Below, piece after piece: positions 21,215-32,258 of a stretch of 64,000 bases of DNA (its first letter is position 1; the number at the start of each line of letters is the position of its first letter). The position numbers and the translations under genes are program-made. The stretch is taken from positions 2,271,263 to 2,335,262 of the forward strand of contig MSED01000014.1 in the NCBI GenBank assembly GCA_002099365.1. The letters are read 5' to 3'. A model generated the notes under the pieces. That model saw only the letters and a list, made by a program, of their open reading frames with translations. It did not search any database and was not told the origin of the DNA. The stretch is from Phialophora verrucosa (taxonomy: Eukaryota; Ascomycota; Eurotiomycetes; Chaetothyriales; Herpotrichiellaceae).

Positions 21215-22158
21215 CGGGTGGGAAGGGCAAGGGCAGAGGCAGGGGTAAGCTCAAAAGATCTCTCTTGGTTGTTTGATTGAATACGGCAGGTTATTAGTAC
21301 CCGTGTCTTGATTTCGGCCAAAAAAAGTATGTCCTCATGTATGGTATACCTTCCAAACCAAGGTCCACGCGTGTCTATCCCACGCGTTCTTTACCGAACT
21401 CTACTCGTTGCCAGACCCTTCTTTCAGTGGTGCCACACTGTCACCCCGTCATACTGGCAGGCTATTCCGCCATTATGCCTTCAAGGGGCCTGGCATCAAG
21501 TTCCACGGCTGTTGGGCTAGAGCCCAGGGCATGCGGCGCAACTGCCTGCTTACATGCTTGATGCGCCAGGCTCGTTGCCAACTCACCCAGGCAACGAGAT
21601 GCTCTGCCATCTCATCTCCTCCTCCTCGACCTGCCCTCTTGCGCCGATCGCTGCCTACCACCATTGATCTACGGTATGGTACTGTGCCTTTCGATCGGAT
21701 CGGTGGGGAGGACAGAAGTCTGTCTGTCTGTCTGCCACTCACTCTCTGTCTGTCTGCCACTCTCTGTCTGTCTGCCGCTCTCTGTCTGTCTGCCACTCTC
21801 TGTCTGTCTGCCACTCTCTGTCTGTCTGCCACTCTCTCTGTCTATCAGTCCGCAGGGGACATCAGCTGTCGCTTATCCTTCCTCTTCTGAAGCCGAAGAA
21901 TCCCCGGCAACCCTTCCTCTCCTGACAGCCGGAGAATCCCCGAAATTTATGACTTCATCGCTGCCTTTCTTGTCTCGCTGCCTTGTCGTCCTGAATTTAC
22001 CTCACCACCTTCCATCTTCGACAAACACCCCAAGTGTCCAGTGCGCGCGGGCTCTGGGATATCCATCCTGTGTCCGCTGTGCGGCACGGAAACAAGCTGT
22101 CGCGTGAACAGAGCATGATACACATCGTCTGAAACGTCTCAAACACCTCGAATATCCT
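21215..22158. other. Intergenic DNA between the NLR and the nuclease-like gene
   Basis: About 0.9 kb separates two same-strand genes. It contains an 18-bp minisatellite and no gene that I can support; frames that cross the minisatellite are artefacts of its 18-base period. Confidence 0.6.
21717..21846. repeat. 18-bp minisatellite
   Basis: About six to seven copies of ACTCTCTGTCTGTCTGCC follow one another with single-base differences, flanked by shorter TGTC runs. A period of 18 keeps all frames open, which explains the repetitive open frames on both strands. Confidence 0.9.
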
Positions 22159-23374
22159 ATGGATCTGGGCGAGGTGAAGGGCCCGGGCCCAGGCCCGCTT
22201 TCATCTCATCAACACGGTCAGTAAATCTGCTGGTGATTTTTCCCTTGCTAATCTTGGACATTGCAGGAAATTCGCCCGAGCGGAGCGCAAGGGCATCTTC
22301 ACTTGACCGGGCGCGTACGTACCTGAAGAATTTCTATCAGTGGAAATCCAGGGACCCCGACGGAATCGACTCTTGCGAGGACTTTGAGGAGCCTTTCGTA
22401 TGTCAGATATCGACGACCGAGTGGTGGAAACTGCGCAGCGAGTTCAAGCTCAACGACGAAACTGCACCCCCGTACGTCCTCACTGTTCTGTTCTTTCGAG
22501 CTCCCGCTCTATTGGTTCGAGAGTTTTGAACTGACCGCCTACCTTCAGATGGCCTAGATTTTCATACAACTCGGCGACATCAACTCTCAAAATCTTTGCC
22601 ATGCCTTCCCCGGTACAAGAGTCCGTCGTGGAAGTTTTTCGAGAACACCTCGGACGTGCCGTACACGCTATTCATGAACCTCTCCAGAGCAAGATCAGCT
22701 TTGGCCAACGCACAGAAATTAGTGCGTTTGCTGAGGAATTTGAAGATTCGGTGAAAATCCCCGACCTCGTACTCAGCGTTCAGAATATCCACAGAGAAAA
22801 AGAGATGAAATTGGCGATAGAGATCGGCTTCTCCGAAACCCATCAACACCTTGAACAAAACGCCCAACTTCTGCTCAACAGCAGCCCTCCACCTTCGATC
22901 GCGGTTCTCGTCAACATCACCGAATCTCCAAAACACAGATGTCCGCTTGCTTTCGACCTCCGCAATTGCGACAACCTCAATATCCCTCGGGACCGCAGAG
23001 AGATACTCGGAAGAGATTTCTCATACAAGGGAGAAGATGGACCAGTCGAGTACAAGGGACACCAGTGGGCAGGGCGTATTTCGGAGGTGACTCTGGAAAC
23101 CTGGGTAACCAATCCTGCGACCAACGAATCTGAGCGAAAGGGCAAGCGAATCCAGATTATTCCTCCGACACATTCATCCCCACAACTTCACCTCAGCGAC
23201 TTCCTCGAAATCGGTCCCCACGATCCCCAGATGACATCCTTTGACTGGGATATACTCCGAGAGGGCCTAAAAGACGCGATCAGAGAACTAGCCGTGGGTA
23301 GGTGTCGCGATTGGTTGCGGCAAAGTCAAAAGCGCGCAGGCTTACTCGGCGACAAAGCTTACAGGCCTTCCTGA
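22159..23374 (+). CDS. PD-(D/E)XK nuclease-like fungal protein, three exons
   Basis: By-eye model join(22159-22216, 22267-22471, 22549-23374), 362 residues. Intron 1 has donor GTCAGT, branch GCTAAT and acceptor TTGCAG (50 bases, so short). Intron 2 has GTACGT, CTGAC and TTCAG (77 bases). All junctions keep frame: exon 2 ends ...ETAPP and exon 3 opens WPRFSYNSATSTL. Residues about 155-215 carry KIPDLVLSV, then AIEIGFSE and a region predicted to be helix followed by IAVLVNITE. This order resembles the D...ExG/K core of PD-(D/E)XK-like proteins that are expanded in fungal genomes. Catalytic competence is uncertain. It lies 0.9 kb downstream of the NLR in the same direction. Confidence 0.65.
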
Positions 23375-25139
23375 GTGCCCAAGCCCGGAACGTCGCCGGC
23401 TACTCCACAGTCGACGCAGATCATGAGCTGGAGGCAGCAACAGGCAGTGAGCTGATGGGCCAGAGGCAAGATATTGGAGGGACATGCGGATCGTGGCTCG
23501 ATGGCAACAGAGCAGTCGGCCCACGATCCCAAGTTGTACCAGGACGTTGCGGCCAGTGTATGAGATATGGCATGAAAACAAAACGGCACGAACAAGGCCT
23601 CCACAGAGAGAGATAGAGCACGACGATGAGACGAAAATATGACGGGGCAGCCAGACCCTTTTCTCTCCAAGTGTATCCTGAACTACCTTTTTCCCTCTCT
23701 TCTAATTAACCCCCATGGCGCGTGACTCTTGCCAGCGTCTTTCTCGTCCCCGCGCACGACAGTATGACTAAAGTAATTTGATTGTTCACTTCCCTTCTTT
23801 CCGTTCGGGGTCCCGCTCCGAAACTGGTCCTTAAGTATCGCGTCATTGGAGCACGTCATCTCTCTGAGGGTATACCAGGACGGTTCGGTCGCCCTGATCT
23901 ATAATTGCACTCGCATCATTCTACGATATGCACGTAGCGACCACCAGGAAGCTCTAGGACAAGTGCGGCCCGATATGCCATCTTTCTGACGATCTCAGCA
24001 TAGACATTCGTTGAGTTCCGGGAGGTTCCCGTTGTGGACGGGAAACCACTCTTCATTTCAGATTGAAGGACTCTAGATTTGACACAAAGCACCTTGGATC
24101 ACTCTACCGACGGGCGCGTTTCTTCTGTGGTGTGTTAGAGTAAAGAAAAGGAAATGAATGCCCTGTTTGTGCACTGAACTTAAAGGTAAGGTCTTCCCAC
24201 TTTGCACCGCTGGTACTAAACTAATCGTGGAATAGGAAGGAAGCTCCTCTCATCTACTACACCATACCATCAATCTTGAAAGGTCTCGTGTGCTTGCTCT
24301 TTGGTGTGGAATGGTGCTCTTTCCACTCTCCCCCTTTCTAGGTATTTGGTCTCTGGAAGCAGCCTGCAAACGTTGTCTGAGATTGATTGACCGGAGCTCC
24401 CCTTCATGCGTACGACTTGAGTTCATCCGTGAGAGAAGGAGGCCGAAGAGTGGGATACCGAAGTGAGGTTGTGGTCTTCCTATTGCCTAGGCTCGACAAA
24501 TTAGGGCCGCCGATGATCTAATACACCAGGTGTCCTTATGGCTTTGTTCACAGTTGGCAGACCGCCTTCAGCCATTCTCAAGCTGTGGAACTACCTTTAT
24601 CTTAGCTTGGTGACTGTCTGTGCTGACCCAGTAGACTTCCGTGGGTATCGGATAGTCTTTTCGAAGGGGGAGGGATTCAACCTGCCTCGGAGACTCGTCG
24701 CGACCATTATACACTTGCCTTGGATGGCCTCTCTGTGGAATCTCGCTTGCTTTGGATAGGTAGCAGGTTAGATCTGAACCCGGTGGAGTTTCCACCGTAA
24801 CGTCGAGGTCTTCGGGCATTGCCTTCTAGGGCAGTTATCACTGCCAATGCTCTTACCCCTTCCGTCGACAGAAGATTGTTCACGATCAAAAATGGATCAC
24901 ATATGTCCGCCTGGCCTTGCCGTCGACCTCGTTTTCCCGGTCCAGAGAGCGTTAAGAAGTTCAATGAAGAGATGAAACGGAGAATATAGTAGTACCAAGA
25001 TTGCATGAGAAGCGTCGCGAACCCTTGTCCTGATTTCCGGGACAGCGCTTGTACCCTAGAGTATTACGACATTACTATATACTGTTAAGTCATTGTAATC
25101 CGTCTCTGCTTAAAAACGCTTTATCCACTTCGACGCCAT
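23375..25139. other. Intergenic DNA with one copy of a dispersed repeat
   Basis: No supportable gene. Positions 24236-24338 are about three quarters identical to 27899-27998. Frame 24538-24759 (73 codons) has no recognisable feature. Confidence 0.5.
24236..24338. repeat. Dispersed direct repeat, copy 1
   Basis: Shares AGGAAGCTCCTC at its start and TATCAATCTTGAAAGGTCTC-like central sequence with 27899-27998, ending in a common CTTTCCACT segment. The copies differ by substitutions and short indels. Origin unknown; perhaps an old LTR piece or duplicated flank. Confidence 0.7.
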
Positions 25140-26473
25140 CTAGTTAATGAGCTCTTCTTCACCTGCCAGATGCACGTCACAAATTCCGAGCCTTAAGTAT
25201 CTGTCCGACTTTTCTGTGTCCGCGACGAGAACAAGGTGGCTCATTATAGTATGTCCACTCAACATACCCAGGGCAATGAGGTGAGCCTTGCGGCCTCGGC
25301 TCTCCGATTGTGATGACTCGATCTGTTCCTCCCGCTCATAGAGAGTGAAATCGGGGTCGTCACCGGCATCCGGAAGGTCACAGCTATGTAACAGCTCAAA
25401 GGATACCCCAGTCTCATCATTCTCTCGAAGGTAAATGTCGAGCACCGGGCCTTCTATGGGAGCCTCAGCAAAGCCTGCATAGCCAAATCTCCAGGTTTTA
25501 TGCAGTCGACCGAGAGTCTCCAGGTCGTCGTCTTTGGATGCGTCAACATTCAGCGTCACTTACTCGGAGTAAAGTAGATCAAGCGTGGTGTTGACGTACT
25601 TCACCTTCTCAGGATGAGACGCCCATGACCAAGTACGAGACCCGGTATGAGGAATTCGGGCGATCTCACCGTCATCATCACGATACCAGTGCAAGTGTCT
25701 CACAAAACGCTCTTCCCAAAGGCCAGCACAATACGTCCTTTGCGGGCTGAGTTGCTGTTTAAGCAGGATAGCCAGGCCAGAAATGGCTGTGGGCGTGTCG
25801 TCAGGGTTGGACAGCTCTCGATCGGTGTATCGATTCACCAAGTCGTTCCACAGGTATGAGAACTCATCAACTTCGGTCGAATCATCTGACGCATCGTCCC
25901 CGAACGAGGGTGGATTCAAGGTGTTTTGTGACGGCGATCCTAGCCACAACCACTGCTGGTGTAATTCTTCCGACCACAACAGGCCGAAACAATCTCCAGA
26001 ATAATCGTCGTGGTCAGGGTCAGGTTCGTAAGACACCTTCCTCTTTGATAATGCGCCCTAGTGGCAACCATTGAACCTGCCGTGGAATATTGGTTGAGTG
26101 TCCCATAAAGACCCGGACGTAAATCTCTTCCCTCGGACCGCGACCTCGATAGTCACAGGCCACCCCCAGAGAGCTCAGAGCCAGACCACGCGCATGTGAT
26201 GTATGAACCTTCAATATAATCAGGAGGTTGGACATCCTCGTATTCTTCGTTCACAGCCTGAGCTGCTCGTGCGATAATCCAACAGCGATGACATCCTTTC
26301 TGTGCAGCTTCGCGTACTTTTCTCTTCTTTCCCATCTTCGGAACTCGAAGCTTCACAGCAGCTGCAGGACCAGGTACCGGTGCAATTTCCAAAAGAACTT
26401 CTCTCCAGACGCCGCGATCGTTTCTTTGCCACGTGAAGGTTGGCCAGGGGATCGAAAGGTTAGAAGACGCCAT
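25140..26473 (-). pseudogene. HET-domain protein remnant lacking the HET core
   Basis: Minus-strand pieces match parts of long HET proteins in order. At 26473-26153 is an N-terminal segment with CHRCWIIARAA. At 26235-26050 is IYVRVFMGHSTN..RQVQWLPL. At 26036-25560 are LWNDLVNRYTDRELSNPDD, AISGLA, AGLWEERFVRHLHWY and SWSWASHPEKVKY, the region after the HET domain. At 25559-25140 is the C-terminal part. The HET core (family YxALSYxWG to GWxxQE) is missing between the second and third pieces. The TAA at 25560-25562 is in frame with the following segment and could be a CAA-to-TAA change, or the GTAAGT there could be a splice donor. It is probably a deleted, decayed gene. Confidence 0.6.
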
Positions 26474-26979
26474 TCAAGGGTTGCGATTGACGGTTGTGCC
26501 GAAAGGTGCACAATGCTTGTCCCGGATTCACACAGAACTTTGGGAGCGGGAAAGCTTTGCACAGCGATCCTTCTCGATATCTGCTGCCGCTGTGTGAACT
26601 GCGCTTTGACAAGTGTGCGGGGGGTGGGCATGGCATGGACCAAGGCGCCGCTTTGTTGGCAGAAGCCTTTGAGGGAGAAGAGTGAAGAATGGCCAATTGC
26701 CGCGAATTCTTCTTCCTACTTATATCCTCATTCCATTTTGTTTCCATACATTGTATCTCTTATGTGCTGCCCTCCTCCTGAAATAGTGTGGAGCAGCATC
26801 CATCCTTTTTGTGTGTTGGTACGGGTCTAATGTGACACTTATGTTGGATCATACAGCTGAATTTCGGGTCTGATTGACATCGCGTGAGAATGCGGCTGGG
26901 ACTGATGCTGATGCCTGGGTGTTGTTGAACTGTGACCGCGCCAAGGATTGGTGCAACAGGTGTTGATGCATTTGATGCT

Positions 26980-27665
26980 GATGCTGACGGGACCGATGCA
27001 TTTAATGTAAATGTTGAGGTATCGATATGTTGTAAAGTCCCACCGTCGGCTCTCCTTCCACGAAGTCACTCGCCATTCGTCTACAACAGCCACACGCTCC
27101 TCCTCATCCGGGATGCAGGGAGGATTGTGTGGACATGTGTGCGGATGCAGAACGATTCTCACGCCATTGACGATTTTCCGCAACAACAGTCGCCCTTTGT
27201 GCACATCTTGCGGTCTTCGTGCTTCCGCTTGCATTCGGCACAAATGTGTGTCGGCTCGGTGCACAAGGGGTCGTGGCAGCGGTAGCTGTCGTTGCCGAGG
27301 AGAAGTTGCACCTCAGCATCGGTCTTGTGAGCGAGGACAGCCAGGCGATGTCCACTTTGTGGAAGGGTTTTGCGACCGGTTCTCGATGAAACCGGGAAGC
27401 CGACGGGGGTAATCTGGCAACAATCTATTCACTCACGATGCGGAAGGTCAGTCTTCGCTGCCACAAGGCAGCCCTTCCGGCTCCTCACCGCTGGCCCAAC
27501 CACTACCCCTGACCGGGCCTGATACCCGTCCCGCAGCTGTTCCCGTATCCGTAACGCCATTTCGCGCGCGTTACTGCACGGAGTTCTTGCAGCATGCGGG
27601 GGGGAGAGAGGATCGGAGGAGAGGGAGGTCTGCCTACGAGGGCGCCGCGGTCGAAGTGTTGGCAT
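26980..27665 (-). pseudogene. Cys-rich small protein, possibly broken
   Basis: From 27665 the minus strand encodes a basic N-terminus, then GYQARSGVVVGPAVRS, a TGA near 27435, and in the same frame a Cys/His cluster CHDPLCTEPTHICAECKRKH followed by CTKGDCCCG, ending near 27166. A GTGAGT donor overlaps the TGA, so an intron could remove it. Farther on, another frame reads HTCPHNPPCIPDEEER. The cluster suggests metal binding. I do not recognise the family. It is either a spliced gene or a remnant. Confidence 0.3.
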
Positions 27666-28589
27666 CTAGATGCACCGTGTCAGCCTTTACCGCTCGATCA
27701 GACAGACCTAGTATGAATCTGGTGGGAGGGAAGCATTTCATTCGCCCTTCTCACATTTGCACAAGACATCAACACTCGCCCATGTTCCTTCCCAATTTCT
27801 AACTTCTTCCACCTGCTGTTGCTCAACCTTATCATTCCCACGGTCTGCTCCTAACGCCTATGTCTGATATAACATCAGCTACTCCCATGCCATTAGATGG
27901 GGAGGAAGCTCCTCCCACCTACCATACTATACTATCAATCTTGAAAGGTCTCGTGTCCTTGCCCTTTGATTCGGATTGAAGCCCTTTCCACTTTCCCACC
28001 GACGTCGGCGATGTGATTGGCATTGAATTTGGTTAAGCGACGCGCAAATTCGAGACCACGCACCAGTTTCGCTTATTTTATTCCATGCGCGTGCTGCCAG
28101 AGAGTGGTTTGCGAGGCGGCTGCCTCGATGATTTATGAAGGAGAAAGAACTCCTTTTTTATGCTCGCGACGGGAGAATGGCCACTAATATATCGAACGTC
28201 TCGAGCCCTGTCGAATTGAGATTCCGGTACTAATACCATCCAAGCCTCTCCACTTCCACCTAAGGAAGCTTCATGGAACCACAGACTCCTAGTCCAAAAA
28301 GCCTAAACAGGATCTCCATACAATCAAACCGATTCGAGAAGGCGCGACGGATTGCGGATGATTCTGGATTATGGCGAATCCAGGCAATATTTCACCGCCA
28401 ACAATAGCTCCCACGAGCTCTCTCACAAACAAAGTAGCAGGTGGGCAAGAATTGTAACTTGCAGGATTTCGAACTGCAGCCGTAGTAATCCCATTCTCCG
28501 GCTAGGCTTCTCTACAGTGCAATTCCAGAATCGAATGCTTTGTGCCTTTAGACATCTTCCGCCGTAAATTACTGAAGAAACACCCATGT
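27666..28589. other. Intergenic DNA with copy 2 of the dispersed repeat
   Basis: No gene supported. Positions 27899-27998 repeat 24236-24338. The rest is unremarkable, non-coding sequence of normal to slightly AT-rich composition. Confidence 0.5.
27899..27998. repeat. Dispersed direct repeat, copy 2
   Basis: Same orientation as copy 1 at 24236-24338, about 3.7 kb away. The shared centre is ATCAATCTTGAAAGGTCTCG. The two copies flank the HET remnant and the Cys-rich frame. Confidence 0.7.
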
Positions 28590-28591
28590 TG

Positions 28592-29429
28592 TCATAGCTG
28601 ACATGACCGAAGACTCGGCATCCTCATTTCATCTAGACTCTGGTGGCATTCTTGTGAAGATTTCTGGTGATATTGTTGTGAAATCTTCAGTAGACCTATA
28701 CTTTTCCTCGCCAGCAATTTTCGATAATCGTCCCGACCTCGATATTTCCCGTCGGCTTCAGGTCGTTCGAAGTGGGCCAGGGCCCATGTTCGTAGAAATT
28801 TTAGTTGAAGACGTCCCAGGTCGAAATAGAATAAAGAACACAACCAATCCCAAAGAGATCGTTGTTGAATACCTCCTTCGGGGAAGCATCCTGCATCTTC
28901 TCAGCCAGGGAATACAGGATCCCTTGGGAAAAGTCGCAGATCCTTGGTATTCCGTGATGGATGAGCACGTTGTCGGTCTTGGTGTCCTGGATAGCGACAT
29001 TGCGTGAATGAATGTTGAGTGTCGTGTCGGAGATATGTGTTATCATTTTCCAACGCGTCTGCTGATCCGGGTTCGGGTTGTTGGTGATATAATCGTTCAG
29101 GCCGCCATCACTGGCACATACCATCTGGATCAATCTGCTATTTGGATCGTACCGTGATATCCAATAATTCCATCGTGGACACCTAGGCGCTCATAGATCA
29201 TCCTCTCATTATCAACCAGGCCATGGAAGATGTCCCAGCGATCGTCGTACCCAACGAAAACCTTCGGTCGCTTTATCACAAATTGGGAATCGAATGTCAC
29301 GTAAACATGGGCAGCGAATCCATGACTTAGGTATCTCGTCTCCGGAGGTGGTCTAACAATAGCGCCTTGAGAATCGACAGGATCCATTCCAGTATTGTCC
29401 ACACGTGCGAAAGCTGTGTGAGAAAACAA
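28592..29429 (-). pseudogene. Protein kinase-like remnant with frameshifts
   Basis: Three overlapping minus-strand frames together resemble a eukaryotic-type protein kinase. 29429-29130 gives the N-lobe (FVIKRPKVF, ERMIYERLGVHDGIIGYHG). 29133-28801 gives the hinge GGLNDYI, a catalytic-loop position HSRNVAIQDTKTDNVLI, a DFS in place of DFG, and NDLFGIGCVLYSI. 28843-28592 gives a C-lobe end with FERPEADGKYRG. Frame changes near 29140 and 28810 have no room for introns. The HRD motif is absent and DFG is altered, so the protein was inactive or became so. Confidence 0.65.
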
Positions 29430-29430
29430 G

Positions 29431-30509
29431 AGTACACTTTGAGGGAAGTCACCAATTCCAAGGACGACGAGGGAATGGGGTTGGGAAGATCACTCCAGGG
29501 TCTGTAGAGACGCCGCCTCACTAAGGCGCCACCGGGGGCACGAACCATTCTCCCTCGACCCCTTTATCCATCATCTCGTGCCTTCGAATCGAGTTACAGG
29601 TGGACGACAGGCTAAATAGCTGGGACCTTTCAAGGCTGCTATTGTCGCTCATGTCCACCTTTTGCTGAATGCCCTGTAAAATGAATGTAAAATTTGGCCA
29701 TTAACGCAGTTCCATGGTTTCACCAGGACATCCTCATATCGTCACGCACCAACTTTGACCGTTGGTCCGCTGGTGATGCCACCCGACGCACCACCACCCG
29801 TACCTTCGCCATTCTTTCGACCGTGTGGAGGCTTCTTGCGACACTCAGGACGGTCAAACCTGCTGAAGTACCCTCGGCTTTTTCCCTTTCACTCCTCTTC
29901 TTCCCTTGGCATGCTCGACCTGCCAAAACATCGTCGCAAGGATGGGTAATAGATTGAGTATGTCTTTCCCCTTATGCCCACATCTGAAGGTCCCCTCGAT
30001 TGGTTCTTCGACTGTGCACATTTTAGCTTGTACGTATTCCTGAAGTGAGATTCGCCGAGTGATATTGGCATTGTTCATCGGAGGTTTCACCCGAAGTTCT
30101 ATCCTGGACGCATTGAGTCGAGCTTTGAGTGCCGCCAAGTCTCAGAGGTGAATACTTATACGCAGACTGCCCCGTACAGTCAGAACTCTCTTAATTTGCG
30201 TCAACAAAGCCACTTCTCTCCACTTGGGACACTCCATCGGACTCAGGACAATCTATCCGCCGTAATAGAGTTTCTTCAACGTCCTCCTGCGTGGTAATCG
30301 TCTCCGGCTCACGTTCCGTTTAGATCATCTCTACCATGGACAGGAAAGAATTCACGACATACAAACCGCCGCAGTCGAACCCGAAAACCTTAGCTGCCTT
30401 GGAAGGCAAGGACAAGGACAAGGAGGACGCTTATCAACAAGCCAAGATTGCCTACCAAAAAGATGTATGCGAGCACTGTAAATTAGTTGTCTTCTTCTGG
30501 AGCCGCGGC
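29431..30509. other. Intergenic DNA, one doubtful small frame
   Basis: A plus-strand frame at 30336-30575 opens MDRKEFTTYKPPQSNPKTL and is Lys-rich, with a good ATG context (ACCATGG). It overlaps the decayed APH-like gene on the other strand and has no recognised domain. Nothing else is supportable. Confidence 0.4.
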
Positions 30510-30575
30510 CTAGGCCAAGAGAAAATGAACGTCCTCGTCACTGTCCGGATCCGAGTCAGACGCTGCCATGGATAG
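30336..30575 (+). CDS. Small Lys-rich hypothetical frame
   Basis: 79 codons with start context ACCATGG. The first 45 residues are charged and helical (LEGKDKDKEDAYQQAKIAY), followed by CEHCK. A true end could be spliced, as the last 25 residues lie antisense to the APH-like pseudogene tail. No family recognised; it may be spurious. Confidence 0.25.
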   Translation: MDRKEFTTYKPPQSNPKTLAALEGKDKDKEDAYQQAKIAYQKDVCEHCKLVVFFWSRGLGQEKMNVLVTVRIRVRRCHG

Positions 30576-30646
30576 CTGTCTAAGATAGCTCTTCCTCTCC
30601 TTAAGCTTCGCTCGGATCACCTCACTCGTGTTAATCCTTTAATAAC

Positions 30647-30912
30647 TGTTGAACCAGGCACACTCCGAGGCACCTCGTCGGCGCCGTGAGATAACGGCGC
30701 GTCTCAAGAGTGCCTTAGAGTGCCTCCGAGTGCCTTAGAGTGCCTTAGAGTGCCCCCGAGTGCCTCAGAGGTGCCTCGGGTGGTGGTGTTGAGGTAGAGA
30801 GGTATAGGCGTCTTTTAGATATATAAGAAGGCGTAAAGACCTCTATAAATAAGACAGACAGCTATATAATAGTATATATATATATGACTGCAAATAGCGC
30901 CTCAGCTCAACA
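30647..30912. mobile_element. Solo LTR with perfect 5-bp target duplication
   Basis: The 266-bp segment begins TGTTGAACC and ends CTCAACA (TG...CA with TGTTGA/TCAACA inverted ends) and is flanked by ATAAC on both sides (30642-30646 and 30913-30917). No internal retrotransposon sequence adjoins it, so it is a solo LTR left by recombination between two LTRs. TGTTGA ends are common in Ty1/copia elements, but the class is not proven. It carries a TATATA-rich stretch near its end. Confidence 0.85.
30667..30781. repeat. 10-bp tandem array within a 12-bp inverted repeat
   Basis: Inside the solo LTR, six to seven units of GAGTGCCTTA (variants ending TCC, CCC, TCA) run from 30709 to about 30770. The array is bracketed by CCGAGGCACCTC and GAGGTGCCTCGG, a perfect 12-bp inverted repeat. 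The array could act as an enhancer or hairpin in the LTR. Confidence 0.75.
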
Positions 30913-32258
30913 ATAACCTAAAATATCAGGAAATTCTTTGTCCTCCGAGTATCTGGGTATAATATGCTGCATGAAGATATCAAAGAACCCTACCGTAGAT
31001 TCAAGCGCATGGAAGTACCAGAAAAGATCCCAGGGTCCAGCTTTCCTCCATGACGACGCTTCGACGAATCTCCAATATGTGAAAGCTTTCCTGTTGTCGA
31101 AACTCGGCCATAAACTCTTTTCGCACGTTGGAAAACTCGATAAGGCTGGCTCCGTTCAGATCCAAGTTCTGATTAGTCAACCAGTATGGAGGTCTCAACA
31201 TTTAAGCGGAAGTGAACATGCCCATTCTAAGTCTACTACCGCCTTTATCCGCCCCGATTTGTCGACAAACACATTGCTTTAATGAAGATTAGTCAGGCCA
31301 AAGAAAAGCGGGCCGCGTTTGGTCTTCAAATTGATGAACTGCGGCACGACAGACCTCATTAGTCCTATGGGGATATCTGTCTCCGCCCATCCATCTCATC
31401 ATTCATTGAATTCGTCCAATGGCGAGGGGGGTTATTATGACAGGCTAGAAGGTCTAATGCATAACATTCTATACATTCGTAGGTTCGTAAGCGGGAGATG
31501 TTAGTAGGAACACCTTTATTTACTAGGGCTTGAAGGCAGTTAGAAAGTGAGATGAATCTCTAATTATTAATAGTGAGGGAACTAATTCGGGGTTGGGGGT
31601 TTTGGCTAACGATATTATAAGACGACATAGGTTTCGGAACAGATTCTGTCGCCATGATAGATCTTGTCTCCGAGAACCATATACCTTAGAAAGCATCTGC
31701 CCGTCCTCAATATACTCGAGGATAAGGTAGCCCGTACGAAGGATAGGTACTCGGTTGTCGGGCATAAAAGACGATAGTAATGAAAATCTCGCGAGTGTGA
31801 AGTCGATTGACGAGCTATCGTTGAAGACGGAATAAGAACGAGGTGCACTTAAGAGGTATAAACTATATTTATTTAGACTTGATCATAATACTCATTTAGA
31901 GAAAGAGGCTTATACTCATCTTAGTAGAAAAGCTAAAGCCCAAGAGCATAAGGATAGGGACTTCTAGGCAGCACTAGTGAATATAGAGATAGGTGGCCGC
32001 TTCACATCGGATTTTCTCGTCGACGTTGCCAGGGAAAAGGTCCTCTCCAAGTTTAGATGGGAAAGGGACGCGGAACAGCACCCAGCTGTGCCCATTCCAG
32101 TCAACATGAACAGGAATACCTAGATTGAAACTCCTAAACGTCCAATCGTCGCCATCTAGCATCTTGTAAGCCTTCGGGTGAACGTTGAGACAACGTGCAA
32201 CGATATGGAGTATCTCATTCTTATTTCCAAGAAGCACGGCAATAAACTCGATCTGCAT

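Larger units (their letters stand above)
30510..32258 (-). pseudogene. APH/kinase-like fungal gene, broken and split by a solo LTR
   Basis: Minus-strand segments follow the fungal aminoglycoside-phosphotransferase-like family. 32258-31974 holds SFNLGIPVHVDWNGHSWVLF and PGNVDEKIRCEAATYLYIH. 31765-31523 holds GYLILEYIEDGQML. Near 31340-31230 is the loop GLTNLH-stop-SNVFVD and AVVDLEWACS. 31201-31001 holds RPPYWLTNQ, and WYFHALESTVGFFDIF lies nearby. The stop at 31279-31281 replaces what is normally Gln (CAA to TAA). Several frameshifts are present. A 266-bp solo LTR interrupts the C-terminal region, beyond which a short tail continues to 30510. The family binds ATP and small substrates; this copy is dead. 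Confidence 0.7.

Noticed and set aside
21408..22107. Plus-strand frames of 160 and 147 codons
   Set aside because: Their bulk is the 18-bp minisatellite, which stays open in every frame.
30938..31282. 114-codon plus-strand frame
   Set aside because: It is antisense to the conserved RPPYWLTN part of the APH-like pseudogene.
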